Source: Anaerolineales bacterium HSG24 | Lineage (GTDB): Bacteria > Chloroflexota > Anaerolineae > 4572-78 > J111 | Length of the DNA stretch: 64,000 nt | NCBI GenBank assembly: GCA_030377895.1 | Contig: JAUCGB010000007.1 | Span: 1-64,000 of the forward strand | Reading direction: 5' to 3' | Shown: positions 43,246 to 53,014 of the stretch, piece after piece | Numbering within the stretch: the first letter of the stretch is position 1 | How the letters are laid out: each line of letters begins with the position of its first letter | Translations under genes and position numbers: made by a program | The notes under the pieces: model-generated | The model's database searches: none | What the model was told of the DNA's origin: nothing | What the model saw: only the letters and a program-made list of their open reading frames with translations

Positions 43246-44595
43246 TCAATAGGTGCGCCAGCGTAGTTTAAGATATTCCCGTAGTTCTTCAAACTCCACC
43301 GCTTGGGCCGAGACGGTTCCTTCGCAACCAATCGACGACAGTCCGGCGACCTGTTGCCAGTAGGCGGCTAAACGTCCTTGATAGATGGGAAATAACGCTT
43401 TGATGATTTGACGGGGGTCATACTCACTGAGATTAAAACTGACGATGAAGTCGTAGATGATACGCGTCCACAGGTCGGTGGGAAAATAAAAATCATCCAA
43501 GGGAAGGAACGCAACCGACTTTAACTGGGTCATATTATTAGGGGTGAGAATCTGTTGCCACAGGGTACGATAATCAATCCAGCCTAATATCAACTTGTCT
43601 AACAAATGGCTCATGTTGATGTCTGGCACGAGAACCGGAGTGGTGCGCGTGGAAAACTCGGTCAGCGTGGAGCGTGACCGGAAACGGCGGCGGTTGATGT
43701 TCCAACTCGGTCGATGGTAGCGGGTCATGGCGAACATGACGCTGGCCACATCTTCAAACATTGCCTGTGATTGGATGATGGCCTCGAAGATTTGGGCCTC
43801 TGAGATTTTGAGCATGGGTAAGGCTTCGACAGGCCAATCGGTTGCAATCGGCAAGCCCGGTTTTAGCGGGTTGACTAGAGTCGGCATGTCAACGAGGGCA
43901 TGTTTTGTCCCCAAGGCGGTTTGAGCCACTCGCCAGCCATGCACTGTGGCGTAGGTGGTTGTCCAAGCGGGCAAGCCAAAGCCGGATACGGCCGTCTCCC
44001 ACACATCCTCATCGAGCAGGGTGGTGGCTAACTGTGGGCTGAGGGCAAAATCGGGCGCGATGGGGTGACGGAGACTCTGTCCCCACAAGACCCGAAACAA
44101 GGGGTAGGCGAACAGGTCACTCAGGGCGCTGGCCGGTAGCAACCATTGATAGCGAGGCACGACCAAATCGGCCTTATCGGTCAACAACAGATGGGCTAAC
44201 CCGGCGGTCCAGTTGGGGGCGAGGGTGCATGAGTTGCTGTCCAAAATGATGATGGCTTTAGCATCTAAGGCTAGGGCCGCGTCGAGAATGGCGGCGATGG
44301 CGTTGCCCCGTCCAAACGCACCATTATATCGCCCTGAAACAACGGGCGTGTAGTGCCCGTTGTTCAAGGCTTGACTCAACACTGCCTGACGAGTCGACGG
44401 GTCGAAGCCCGCGTCGGCGTTAATCAACACCGTGCGTAGTTCTGGGTAATGCAGAGACGCGCCCTGTAAGGCCATCTGAGTCACGTAAGCCGCTTGAGCC
44501 GGATTTTTGTGAGTCGGCAGTCCAATCACCAAGTCAGCCTGATGAATCTGTTTCAGTTGTTGTTGGGCCTCAGCCTGTAAAATAGGATGATACAT
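43246..44595 (-). CDS. GT-A type glycosyltransferase, GT78/GT81-like
   Basis: 449 residues. ADLVIGLPTHKN, RTVLINADAG, GRGNAIAAILDAAL and IIILDSNSC describe a nucleotide-sugar-binding Rossmann-like GT-A domain, with DSNS in the place of the DXD metal site. LRHPIAPDFALSPQLA resembles the acceptor loop of mannosylglycerate and glucosyl-3-phosphoglycerate synthases. The C-terminal 200 residues are helical. A role in compatible-solute or lipid-head synthesis is possible; assignment to those families is by motif only. Confidence 0.6.
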   Translation of the reverse strand: MYHPILQAEAQQQLKQIHQADLVIGLPTHKNPAQAAYVTQMALQGASLHYPELRTVLINADAGFDPSTRQAVLSQALNNGHYTPVVSGRYNGAFGRGNAIAAILDAALALDAKAIIILDSNSCTLAPNWTAGLAHLLLTDKADLVVPRYQWLLPASALSDLFAYPLFRVLWGQSLRHPIAPDFALSPQLATTLLDEDVWETAVSGFGLPAWTTTYATVHGWRVAQTALGTKHALVDMPTLVNPLKPGLPIATDWPVEALPMLKISEAQIFEAIIQSQAMFEDVASVMFAMTRYHRPSWNINRRRFRSRSTLTEFSTRTTPVLVPDINMSHLLDKLILGWIDYRTLWQQILTPNNMTQLKSVAFLPLDDFYFPTDLWTRIIYDFIVSFNLSEYDPRQIIKALFPIYQGRLAAYWQQVAGLSSIGCEGTVSAQAVEFEELREYLKLRWRTY

Positions 44596-44610
44596 AGGTG
44601 TTGCGTGATG

Positions 44611-44711
44611 TATAGATGTTCAGATAATGTTTTGCAGTTCAATACCCTAAAGGTTTCTAAAACCTTTAGGGTCTGTCCATCCGAGTGAAAATCTTTATCT
44701 GAAAGACTGTA
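44611..44711. repeat. TTCAGATAA-framed element with CCCTAAAGG core
   Basis: Near-identical to 32888-32984, including core CCCTAAAGGTTT and the flanking GTCTGTC-ATCCGAGTGAAAA segment. Confidence 0.85.
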
Positions 44712-44774
44712 GGGATTTGCGAATCACTATCCACTATCCACTATCCACTATCCACTACTCCACTATTCACTACT

Positions 44775-46202
44775 TCACGCGACTCCCGCTCGTTCCAACA
44801 TTTCACGACTCAAGCGGTTATGGGTTTCGACTAGTGGATCAATCTCAAACGGTAGGAACTGTCCATCTTCGATGATGACCCGCCCGTTGATGACCGAGAG
44901 CCATGCTTGCCCGGGAGCGCAGGTCACTAGCGAGGCCAAGGGATCAGACAGACTACCGGCATGGGCCAGATCATCAACCCGAAAGGCGACAAAATCAGCC
45001 GCTTGACCGAGGGCTAAAGTGGCGATGTCATCTCGACGTAGCACCCGCGCCCCGCCGATGGTCGCCAGTTCCAAGGCTTCACGAGCAGTGAAGCGGTCAG
45101 CGCGAGACTCAAACCCGGGCCAGCCGACCCGTTGCAGGAGCATGGCTAGTCGAGCCTCACCGAGCATGTCATTGCCGTCATTGCTAGCCGAACCATCAAG
45201 TCCCAAACCAAGCCGCACGTCCTTGTCCTTCATGTGCCGAACCGGAGCAATGCCCGAAGCCAATAGCATGTTGCTCGATGGACAATGGCAAACTCCCGTA
45301 TTGGTCTTAGCCAGCCAATCCATCTCAGACTCGTTGGGATGCACCATGTGGGCAAACCAAACATCCTCACCAGCCCAGTTAACCGATTCGGCATACTCTA
45401 GGGGACGTTTGCCGAACATCTCCAAACAAAAACGATCTTCGTCAACCGTCTCAGCCAGATGGGTGTGCAGATTGACCAGCGGATATTGGCGAGCCAATTC
45501 CACCGATTCTCGCATTAAATCGGACGTAACGCTAAAGGGCGAACATGGCGCGACCCCAATCCGCAACATGGAAAATGGCTCCGGGTCATGAAACGTTTCA
45601 ATCGCCCGTAGACAATCCTTAAGAATGACCGGTTCGGTATCGCAGACTCGGTCAGGGGGCAGACCGCCTTGGCTTTCACCCAAACTCATACTGCCCCGCG
45701 TCGGGTGGAAGCGCACGCCTACCTCTTGAGCGGCTCGAATCTCATCATCAATTTTACTACCGTTGGGGTATAGATACAGATGGTCGGCCACGGTGGTACA
45801 ACCGCTCAACACCAGTTCGACCAGAGCCAGTTTTGCACTGGTATAGACCGATTCGGGAGTCAACTCAGCCCAAATCGGGTAGAGAAACTTGAGCCAATCG
45901 AACAGCACCATGCCGTTTCCGGTGGCGATGGTACGGGTCAGGGTTTGGTATAGATGATGATGACAGTTGACCAAACCGGGAATGACCACACAGCCATGCC
46001 CGTCAATCACCTTATCAAAGCCAATTTGCTCTAACGCAGGGCGATTTTCTCGTACCCAGCGCTCGGCCTCGGTGGTCGGGCCGACAAACTCAATCCGGTT
46101 ATCTTCGACGACGATTGCAGCCTGTTTTATCTCTGTCCATTGCCGAGTCGCCATGTCGGGTGTGGCTAAGAGATCAATATTTTTAACGAATAGATTTGTC
46201 AT
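44775..46202 (-). CDS. Amidohydrolase, 8-oxoguanine deaminase-like
   Basis: 475 residues. Metal ligands: NCHHHLYQ (two His of the HxH), HTHLAE, HMVHPNESE and GLDGSASND (Asp). FDWLKFLYPIWAEL, SGCTTVADHLYLYP and GSMSLGESQGGLPPDRVC are closest to 8-oxoguanine deaminases of the ATZ/TRZ superfamily, which convert 8-oxoguanine to urate and NH3. Guanine or S-adenosylhomocysteine deaminase are alternatives, but the RGSMSxGxSxGGLPPD block favours the first. Stand-alone gene. Confidence 0.8.
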   Translation of the reverse strand: MTNLFVKNIDLLATPDMATRQWTEIKQAAIVVEDNRIEFVGPTTEAERWVRENRPALEQIGFDKVIDGHGCVVIPGLVNCHHHLYQTLTRTIATGNGMVLFDWLKFLYPIWAELTPESVYTSAKLALVELVLSGCTTVADHLYLYPNGSKIDDEIRAAQEVGVRFHPTRGSMSLGESQGGLPPDRVCDTEPVILKDCLRAIETFHDPEPFSMLRIGVAPCSPFSVTSDLMRESVELARQYPLVNLHTHLAETVDEDRFCLEMFGKRPLEYAESVNWAGEDVWFAHMVHPNESEMDWLAKTNTGVCHCPSSNMLLASGIAPVRHMKDKDVRLGLGLDGSASNDGNDMLGEARLAMLLQRVGWPGFESRADRFTAREALELATIGGARVLRRDDIATLALGQAADFVAFRVDDLAHAGSLSDPLASLVTCAPGQAWLSVINGRVIIEDGQFLPFEIDPLVETHNRLSREMLERAGVA

Positions 46203-46786
46203 GCGTTTGTCCTTATAACGGGGAGTAGCAACATATTTCCCGCCTTAAATTTATAATATGATATTCGCTGATTTTGAACCTGCCTACTGTTGAGCATTTT
46301 AGCACAGGTGTTAATGTACGTCAATACCTAAACGGTATATCCTGCTACGCTCCATTTTGCATTTTGAAATGATATGCTTACTACCCGACAAAGTGGTTTA
46401 GGGAAGGCTAAAACAGGAACACAGAGCTTCACAGAGGAAAAAATAATTCGCTTTTCTCTGTGTTCCTCTGTGTTCCTCTGTGTTCCTCTGTGAAACTCTG
46501 TGCTAATTAGTTTGGGTTAATTTCAAAATTAGCCCCAATAGGGTAAAATATAAGGGTAGGAAATTGATGATTTGATGAAACAAACCACGTAGAAAAAACG
46601 AAAAAACATGGAAATAAATCAAGAAACATCACGCTGGGCACGCCAGCCGTCTCCATAAAACCTGCATATTTATTGAGTATAATGGATATAATGGATATAT
46701 CTCACTTTAGAGACCATTAGTTGTGTTATACTATTTCCCTATCCGAAAGCAATCGTGGAGCAGTGTCCGTTAACAGGAGTATTAAC
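46203..46786. other. Intergenic region with R3-like half element
   Basis: 46377-46505 begins like R3 (CTTACTACCCGACA) and has CACAGAGG/CCTCTGTG runs but lacks the right end. Near 46670-46730, TATAATGGATA repeats and a TATACT likely belong to the promoter of the response-regulator operon. Confidence 0.55.
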
Positions 46787-47485
46787 ATGCCGAAAATTTT
46801 AGTCGTTGATGATGATAAAAAAATAGTTCGATTGGTGCGGGCCTATCTGGAGAAGACTAATTTTGAGGTATTGACCGCCTTCGATGGCGAGACGGCACTA
46901 CACATCATCCGACGCGACCAGCCCGATTTGGTTGTCCTCGATTTGATGCTCCCAGACCGAGATGGCTGGGACATCACCCGCATCATTCGGACCGAGCCGA
47001 ATTTGGCCCATCTGCCCATCATCATGTTGACCGCCCGCGTTGAGGATAGCGACAAAATCGTCGGGCTAGAGTTGGGCGCAGATGATTATATCAGCAAACC
47101 CTTTAACCCCAAAGAGGTGGTAGCTCGTGTGCGAGCGGTACTACGCCGTAGTGAAACAACCCGCGCCGTTGATAAACAGGTCGCGATTCAAATTGGGGCC
47201 TTACGAATCGAATTGACGCGGCATCAACTGTTGTACCACAATCAACCCCTGGAGTTGACTCCGACCGAGTTCGAGTTGATCAAACTGCTTATGGAAAATC
47301 CGGGGCGGGTCTTTAGTCGAACCGAACTCATCGAAAAGGGGCTAGGCTACAGTTACGAGGGGCTAGAACGCACGGTCGATAGCCATATCAAAAATATTCG
47401 TAAAAAAGTGAACGCGCCGAGCGACAGTCCGGCCTACATCGAGACGGTGCGGGGTGTGGGGTATCGGTTGCGGGGTGAGCGATGA
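46787..47485 (+). CDS. OmpR/PhoB-family response regulator
   Basis: Start MPKILVVDDDKKIVRL at 46787 after ACAGGAG; a longer ORF from 46721 has no such site. Receiver domain with DDD (8-10), phospho-acceptor Asp52 (LVVLDLMLP), Thr in MLTAR and Lys in ISKPF; C-terminal winged helix (ELTPTEFELIKLLMENPGRV, TVDSHIKNIRKK, VRGVGYRL). It overlaps the kinase gene by 4 bp (ATGA), so the pair is co-translated. Proteins of this family bind direct repeats spaced 11 bp, the phase seen at the three small-peptide promoters, which makes it one candidate regulator for them. Confidence 0.93.
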   Translation: MPKILVVDDDKKIVRLVRAYLEKTNFEVLTAFDGETALHIIRRDQPDLVVLDLMLPDRDGWDITRIIRTEPNLAHLPIIMLTARVEDSDKIVGLELGADDYISKPFNPKEVVARVRAVLRRSETTRAVDKQVAIQIGALRIELTRHQLLYHNQPLELTPTEFELIKLLMENPGRVFSRTELIEKGLGYSYEGLERTVDSHIKNIRKKVNAPSDSPAYIETVRGVGYRLRGER

Positions 47486-48801
47486 ACAAGCTGTGGGTCA
47501 GGCTGACTGTGGCCTTTGCTCTGGTGGTGCTGGTGACGATTCTGACCGTCTCCATGCTGACCAATCAACAAGTGGAGCAACAGTTTAACCAATTTATGAG
47601 ACATCATCAGACAAATTCTCCGTTGCAAACTGCATTAATCACCCATTTTGCCGAGCAGAAAAGTTGGGACGGCGTGGAAACGGTCTTTAAAAATTGGCCT
47701 CGTGGCAGACAAGGGCGAACAGATTTTGTGTTGGCTGACCCAAGCGGACAAATGATTTATGGATCCTCCCAACTTTTGCCAACAGCGTTGATAAACGGGG
47801 TTCCCATCAAATATCAACAGAAGGTTAGAGGTTATTTATGGGTTGATAATGTGACAGGTAACCTCTCGCCAGAAGCAACGCGTTTTTTGCGTCAGACCAA
47901 CATGACTCTGCTCCAAGCTGGTTTGATTGCCGGATTGCTGGGCCTACTGCTCGGTATTCTTGTGGCTCGGACCCTCTCTGCGCCGTTGGGGCAGTTGGCG
48001 ACAGCGGCCAAGTCTATTGCTCAGGGTGATTTTGAGCAGCGGGTTCCAATACAAGGGGCGGCTGAGTTGGCTGAGTTGGCTCAAACTTTTAACCACATGG
48101 CAATCCAACTCCAAGCGGCGGAGAGTCTGCGCCGTAACATGGTGGCCGATGTAGCCCATGAATTGCGTACCCCGTTGAGTGTAATTCAGGGCAATTTGCA
48201 AGCAATTTTGGATGATATTTATCCCCTAGACAAGGCCGAGATTGCCTCGATTCATGAGGAATCGCTCATTTTGGGACGACTAATCGCTGACCTGAAGGAG
48301 TTGGCTCAGGCCGAAGCGGGGCAGTTAAGTTTGACGATTCAGCCCACCGATTTGGCGGCTTTGTTACATCAACATGTGATGCGGTTTAAAGAGTTAGCCA
48401 ATGAGGAGCAAGTGACTCTCAAGCTGGATTTGTCTACTGATTTGCCACAAGTTTTGACCGATTCGGATCGCACCACCCAAGTTATTCACAACCTGCTCTC
48501 TAACGCCCTGCGCCACAGTCCGCCACAGGGAGAAATCATCGTTCAGGCAGAACGGTCTGAACTGGACACAGTGCGCGTGACCGTTATCGACAGTGGGCCG
48601 GGCATTGCCGAGGAGGACATGGCTCATCTGTTCAATCGGTTTTGGCGAGCTGATAAATCACGCACTCGTGAGCAGGGAGGCTCAGGGTTAGGGTTAGCTA
48701 TCAGTCAACAGTTAATTCAACATCAAAACGGGCAAATTGGGGTAGAGAGTCAACTGGGGCAAGGGAGTTGTTTTTGGTTTACGTTGCCGATAGCTATATA
48801 A
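47482..48801 (+). CDS. HAMP sensor histidine kinase (BaeS-like)
   Basis: Membrane helix at 5-27, an extracytoplasmic region of about 120 residues, a second helix near 145-165, HAMP (APLGQLATAAKSIAQGDFEQ), HisKA with DVAHELRTPLS, and HATPase_c with NLLSNALRHS, DSGPGI, FNRFWRADKSR and GGSGLGLAI. It autophosphorylates on the H-box His and signals to the preceding response regulator. Signal unknown. Confidence 0.93.
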   Translation: MNKLWVRLTVAFALVVLVTILTVSMLTNQQVEQQFNQFMRHHQTNSPLQTALITHFAEQKSWDGVETVFKNWPRGRQGRTDFVLADPSGQMIYGSSQLLPTALINGVPIKYQQKVRGYLWVDNVTGNLSPEATRFLRQTNMTLLQAGLIAGLLGLLLGILVARTLSAPLGQLATAAKSIAQGDFEQRVPIQGAAELAELAQTFNHMAIQLQAAESLRRNMVADVAHELRTPLSVIQGNLQAILDDIYPLDKAEIASIHEESLILGRLIADLKELAQAEAGQLSLTIQPTDLAALLHQHVMRFKELANEEQVTLKLDLSTDLPQVLTDSDRTTQVIHNLLSNALRHSPPQGEIIVQAERSELDTVRVTVIDSGPGIAEEDMAHLFNRFWRADKSRTREQGGSGLGLAISQQLIQHQNGQIGVESQLGQGSCFWFTLPIAI

Positions 48802-48949
48802 AAACATGTCTTCAAAACAGCATGGTCTTGCGGGATAAATGCGTTAAGAGAATCTTCATGTCTTAAGTTGACGACCATGACCGCTGTATTATTTGCAAAA
48901 ACTTAAAATTTGACTATATTCTTATGTAGAACATAATATGGAGGTTAGC

Positions 48950-50020
48950 ATGTATATTGCACCATTAAATTATGATCGTTATTTCAAGAAGGTTTTTTCT
49001 GACGATAATATTGCCAAACAGTTCTTGGAAGATTTTCTGAACGTAACAATCACCTCGTTAGAAAGATTACCGGAAAAACGACGGGTGACGGATGATGCTC
49101 GTCTGGTTGAATTTGATTACCGTTGTAAGGTTGATGATGGTTATGTTATCATTGATATGCAGCAATGGTATAAGCCAGATATAAGCCAGCGTTTCTATCT
49201 GTACCACGCCCTAAATTCTGGGCTACAGTTGGAGACTCTACCAAAAGAACGTTTCTTGTTTGATAAAGCAAGCAAAAAGATGAAAAAAGTGACCGATTAT
49301 CGACGGTTGGAGCCAGCGTTGACCTTGATATGGTTGGCTGATGATACACTTCATTTTGAGGATAATTATATGGCTTACACGATGGCTCCGGAGTTGATCT
49401 TGAATTTCATTGAAAATGATCGGCTATGGCGGACTCCGGAAATTCAAGCGTTGCTGGAAGAACGAAAACGGGTGTTGGATGTGGCTCAAAGCACGACCAA
49501 AGATTTAGATTTTCTAAGACGAAATCGGCTAATATTCATCTTACAGCCGAATATCGTGAAGAATGGGAAGGGCGAGCGGTATGAACGCTGGTTTCGGTTT
49601 GCCGAGAAAAGTCGCAATTTAGAAAATCAAGAGGCGGATTTTGTAGAATTTGAGGGGGATGATCTGTTTGAGGATATCATGCGGCGACTGAATAAGGGAA
49701 AGTTGACAGAAGATGATTACGAGTATATTGAACATGAGCATGAGATGTGGGAGGAGGTGAAACGGTTGGAGGAAGGTTATTATGAAACTGGCATGAAAGA
49801 TGGGCACAAAACAGGCTTCCGTGAAGGGCGTGAAGAAGGTCGTGAAAAAGGCCGCGAAGAAGGCCGCGAAGAAGGCCGCGAAGAAGGCCGCGAAGAAGGC
49901 CGCGAAGAAGGCCGCACTGAAATCGTGCGACGAATGTACCGGAAAGGAAAATCTGTGGATGAAATTGCTGAGTTGATTGATTTGCCGTTAGAGACGGTGC
50001 AAGCGTTGATAAATGAGTAA
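48950..50020 (+). CDS. Rpn/PD-(D/E)XK-type nuclease-transposase family protein
   Basis: The second ATG at 48950 is the likely start, since GGAGG lies 7 nt before it. Residues 1-210: NYDRYFKKVFSDDNIAKQFL, VEFDYRCKVDDGYVIIDMQQ (PD-(D/E)XK core), ISQRFYLYHALNSGL. This is the Rpn/PDDEXK_2 type (recombination-promoting nuclease or stand-alone transposase-like). The C-terminal tail has seven EGRE repeats from 12-bp DNA repeats (GAAGGCCGCGAA, about 49840-49910) and ends in a small HTH-like helix (SVDEIAELIDLPLETVQALI). Repeat number may vary. The family is often multicopy. Confidence 0.85.
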   Translation: MYIAPLNYDRYFKKVFSDDNIAKQFLEDFLNVTITSLERLPEKRRVTDDARLVEFDYRCKVDDGYVIIDMQQWYKPDISQRFYLYHALNSGLQLETLPKERFLFDKASKKMKKVTDYRRLEPALTLIWLADDTLHFEDNYMAYTMAPELILNFIENDRLWRTPEIQALLEERKRVLDVAQSTTKDLDFLRRNRLIFILQPNIVKNGKGERYERWFRFAEKSRNLENQEADFVEFEGDDLFEDIMRRLNKGKLTEDDYEYIEHEHEMWEEVKRLEEGYYETGMKDGHKTGFREGREEGREKGREEGREEGREEGREEGREEGRTEIVRRMYRKGKSVDEIAELIDLPLETVQALINE

Positions 50021-50355
50021 TGTCTCTATAGCATCAGATATTTCCTTACCCCTAACTTTTTTTTGGTTCGATTGAAAACAACAACGAATTCAACGAATTT
50101 AGAATACAACGAATATGATTTGCTCGCATATAAAAGGGCGCATAGAGTAGTTGGGGGAGTGCAGAATATGACCGCTAATCCAGTTGACGCGAATGAGTCA
50201 CCTCCGACAACAGACCTCTTTTTGGCTCAAAATTCATCCTGCGAGTGACAATTCGCGGGCTTTTTGATTGGCGGTCATATCTCCCCGAACTGTTCCCCGC
50301 GCCCAATCACCTCACGGCCCGCCAGAGCCTCAACCACAAATAAATATCGCCTCAT
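50021..50355. other. Intergenic region with a repeated terminator
   Basis: 50239-50265 repeats the terminator and TGCGAGTGA stop context seen at 17588-17616. A 61-codon ORF (50063-50248) ending at that stop has no Shine-Dalgarno and is not called. Confidence 0.5.
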
Positions 50356-50384
50356 TTGACAACATTGCTTAACCATGTTAGGAT
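50356..50384 (+). promoter_or_regulatory. Promoter of the 50534 gene with structured leader
   Basis: TTGACA, 17 bp, TAGGAT. The leader then forms TAGCCC/GGGCTA (50422-50440) and a long TTGTCCC-CTTCTGT / ACAGAAG-GGGACAA hairpin (50455-50489) before the Shine-Dalgarno. Confidence 0.65.
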
Positions 50385-50533
50385 GGGCAATATAGGGGAA
50401 ATACCCCTTCCTAAATTAATGTAGCCCATTTTACGGGCTAATATTGCTAGGTGATTGTCCCTCTTCTGTAATTAACAGAAGGGGGACAAATTGCCATAGA
50501 TTATTAATGCACCCACAGAGGAGATCAAAAATC

Positions 50534-51034
50534 ATGACGGACAATATTGTAACGTTATTTGGTGGAAATATCAATAATGATCGTGGTTCAAATGGACATA
50601 ACGGGGCCAATCCACCGCCTGTGTTACCTGAACCAAACGACGGCGCGGAAAAACGTCGTCGACGCTGGCAACTACGGGGCATGTCCTTGTGGCAAAAGGA
50701 GTTGCGCGTTGTTCAGGAAAATTTGAAAGATATTGACATGCTGATTTTGGCTTGGCAACGGGGTTTGCTGAGTGACGCGGAGTTAAACAATCGTTTGGAC
50801 ATGGCCTTAAAAAGAGTCAACCTGCACGAATGGGGGTATCATACCTCGTTGTTGGTTGGCTCTTTTGCTATCTACCTGAACCATGATCCGGAGCCTCGCT
50901 TGGCTGATTCGGTGCAGATAACAACCTTGTGGCAAGAGATTTATGAGCTGGTATGGGCCAGTGATGATGCAACATTGCTATCCGAGGTACGGGAAATGCT
51001 AACAGCCCTGTATCAAATTTTGTTGGATGAGTAA
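50534..51034 (+). CDS. Hypothetical protein, 166 aa
   Basis: ATG at 50534 with GAGGAG. N-terminus MTDNIVTLFGGNINNDRGSN, then a basic Pro/Gly segment (EKRRRRWQLRG) and a helical C-terminal domain (WQKELRVVQENLKDIDMLIL; DSVQITTLWQEIYELVWASD). No family recognised. It has a solid promoter resembling, in its TTGACAAC-GCTTA words, the promoter of the initiator-like genes, and a hairpin leader, but no antisense promoter or terminator was found here. Confidence 0.65.
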   Translation: MTDNIVTLFGGNINNDRGSNGHNGANPPPVLPEPNDGAEKRRRRWQLRGMSLWQKELRVVQENLKDIDMLILAWQRGLLSDAELNNRLDMALKRVNLHEWGYHTSLLVGSFAIYLNHDPEPRLADSVQITTLWQEIYELVWASDDATLLSEVREMLTALYQILLDE

Positions 51035-51066
51035 GCAATCGGGTGGTGCTGACCTATCAGGATTGT

Positions 51067-51153
51067 TCAGTACCCGACAAAAAAGTTAGCCAAAACTAAT
51101 TAACACAGAGTTCCTATTTTAGCCTTCCCTAAGCCACTTTGTCGGATAGCAAG
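51067..51153. mobile_element. Short R3-like element
   Basis: Ends CAGTACCCGACA and TGTCGGATAGCAAG; interior AATTAACACAGAGTTCC and TTTTAGCCTTCCCTAAGCC. Internally deleted relative to 60654-60817; no clear target duplication. Confidence 0.65.
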
Positions 51154-51173
51154 TCTTCGTGTAACAGATAGTT

Positions 51174-51875
51174 CTACAAAACATATAAAATCCGGCCACA
51201 TGTACCACAATAATTGAGGTCGTTACCGGCTCGGGTGCGTTGCAGTTTACTGTTTGAGATGGAGACGTTGCAAGCCAGACACGCTCCCTCTTTGACTCCG
51301 GTCACAGCTCGACGGTTCTTTTTTGCCCGCAACTGGTTATATTCGGCCATATCTGAGGCGTTGATTTTACTGGCTGCGATGGAGCGTTGTTCTTTTAGGC
51401 TAACCAACTTCTGCTCAAACTGTCTCTGCAAGAGGGTCAACTTGGCCTGTTCATCCTTCCATGTGGCTTGGATTTCGACTAAGGTGGCCTGAGTTTCATT
51501 ATCAATCGTTTCGGTTTCTTCGGTGGCAATCATAATCTCCAGTAACTGCTCCTCGATGGTGGCATAACGACGCTTTAAGGAGGCCACCTCCTCTTGCAGA
51601 TTACCGGCTTCTTTGGCTGTCATATTCTTACCGCCGTACAATCGTTTTTCTTGGGTCTTGATTTTATCGGACAACCCTTTTAGTTCAAATTCAAAATTGG
51701 TCAGCCGAGTTTTCACCTCCCGCAAAGATTGGGCGGTCGTTTTGGCCTTGGCTTCGGCATTCAGCAAGGCTTTGGTTTTACCCAAATTAGCCTTGATTCG
51801 GGCTAAATATTGGTTTGTTTCGTCAATCTGGCTATCAATCGCTTGTAAACGGTATAGATATTGCGCTCGACTCAA
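51174..51875 (-). CDS. Coiled-coil protein with C4 zinc ribbon
   Basis: About 180 residues of coiled coil (heptad-like LQAIDSQIDETNQYLARIKA, YGGKNMTAKEAGNLQEEVAS) end in a zinc ribbon with two CxxC pairs (ACLACN and YCGTCG), the arrangement of DUF164/CdsZ-type proteins. The conserved LYGGKN..KE motif supports the family. The role is unsettled: nucleic-acid binding or secretion accessory functions are proposed for relatives. Single gene. Confidence 0.82.
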   Translation of the reverse strand: MSRAQYLYRLQAIDSQIDETNQYLARIKANLGKTKALLNAEAKAKTTAQSLREVKTRLTNFEFELKGLSDKIKTQEKRLYGGKNMTAKEAGNLQEEVASLKRRYATIEEQLLEIMIATEETETIDNETQATLVEIQATWKDEQAKLTLLQRQFEQKLVSLKEQRSIAASKINASDMAEYNQLRAKKNRRAVTGVKEGACLACNVSISNSKLQRTRAGNDLNYCGTCGRILYVL

Positions 51876-52017
51876 AAGAACTCCTCCATTGGGGACTGTA
51901 TCAGATATGATAACTGCCTTCCATTATAACATCCCTTAACCAAAGTCGCCAACAATCTTTGACAAGTTCAAGAGTAAACGATAAGATGGAATGCTATAAT
52001 ATCTACCGGAGGCAATT

Positions 52018-52395
52018 ATGAAAGTTGGTACAGTTTTACTTGGCTTGGTCTCGATTATGTTACTCTCTGCTGGACAAACAGCCCTAAAATATGGGCTAAA
52101 TCTCATCGGTGGAGTCGATTTAAGTGAGGGGCCGTTAACCTTGCTCAAACTGTTTCAAACCCCGTGGGTGCTGGCTGGCTTTGTCTGCTATGGCATCAGT
52201 TCAATTTTATGGTTGGATGTTCTCTCAAAATTAGATTTTAGCCTCGCTTTTCCCATGGTCAGTCTGACCTACGTTTTTACCCTGTTGATTGGTCGCTTCT
52301 TTTTCGGCGAGTATGTCGGCCCAGAACGAATTTTAGGAGTCATGCTGATTTTGGCGGGATTATTCTTTTTGGTCAGAAGTAGCGCAAACGGATAA
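52018..52395 (+). CDS. EamA/SMR-like small membrane transporter
   Basis: 125 residues, four membrane helices (VGTVLLGLVSIMLLSAGQTA; SILWLDVLSKLDFSLAFPMV; GVMLILAGLFFLV). The SAGQTALKYG and SLAFPMVSLTYV words match half-EamA proteins of the ArnE/ArnF-like flippase group. Likely works as a dimer; substrate unknown, possibly a polyprenyl-linked sugar. Confidence 0.75.
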   Translation: MKVGTVLLGLVSIMLLSAGQTALKYGLNLIGGVDLSEGPLTLLKLFQTPWVLAGFVCYGISSILWLDVLSKLDFSLAFPMVSLTYVFTLLIGRFFFGEYVGPERILGVMLILAGLFFLVRSSANG

Positions 52396-52537
52396 TCAGT
52401 GTTTATGCGGATATCAAAAACCCGTTTTCATTTAGAAACATAGAAACGGGTTTCAAGGGCGTTTGGCTCCTCCCTTGAAATTTGAGTATCAAGGAAGGTT
52501 GGACTACGCTCGTCTTTATTTGGATATTTATGTCGAT

Positions 52538-52771
52538 TCACACAAATAACATTGCAGAAAGATGAAAAATAGTACTATAGGCTAAGATTAAACAAATCGC
52601 GCCAGCCATAACAAACATCATCCCAAACAAACTGTAGTTCTCCTCAGTATAATAGATGCCGTCCTTGTACTGCAAAACAAATGCAGCTCGCACGGTTTTT
52701 ATACCACCTTGAATAAACAGCAATCCAATAAGACTTAATAACATATTTCCAGCAAAATCTAGTGCAAACAT
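52538..52771 (-). CDS. Small two-to-three-helix membrane protein
   Basis: 77 residues, start MFALDFAGNML at 52771 placed 8 nt after a full AAGGAGG. Hydrophobic stretches NMLLSLIGLLFIQGG and FGMMFVMAGAICLILAYSTI. No family recognised. Confidence 0.65.
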   Translation of the reverse strand: MFALDFAGNMLLSLIGLLFIQGGIKTVRAAFVLQYKDGIYYTEENYSLFGMMFVMAGAICLILAYSTIFHLSAMLFV

Positions 52772-52816
52772 CGTCAAATCCTCCTTAGGTTAGTTAAGTG
52801 TTAAGTAGAAAATAAA

Positions 52817-52846
52817 GTGGTCAAGGCAACTGTCTTGGCCGCTTTT
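52817..52846. terminator. Terminator GTGGTCAAG/CTTGGCCGC, T-rich on both sides
   Basis: Lies downstream of the - strand two-component genes and upstream of the small membrane protein gene. Usable in both directions. Confidence 0.65.
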
Positions 52847-53014
52847 GTTTTTAACACTTATAGAATAACATGAAACGAGGAGTTTGTCAAGGAGTAAATA
52901 CGTTTTTTTGTATTTTCTACAATTGACAACTACTTTAAGGCTATAGATCAAGTTGTTTGCTGTGTATCTACGGAGTTTTGGGTTCTGTAGCTATCCAAAA
53001 CCTTAGCCTCACCT

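Noticed and set aside
50063-50248. 61-codon ORF ending at the repeated terminator
   Set aside because: No ribosome-binding site, and the stop context belongs to the repeated terminator module.
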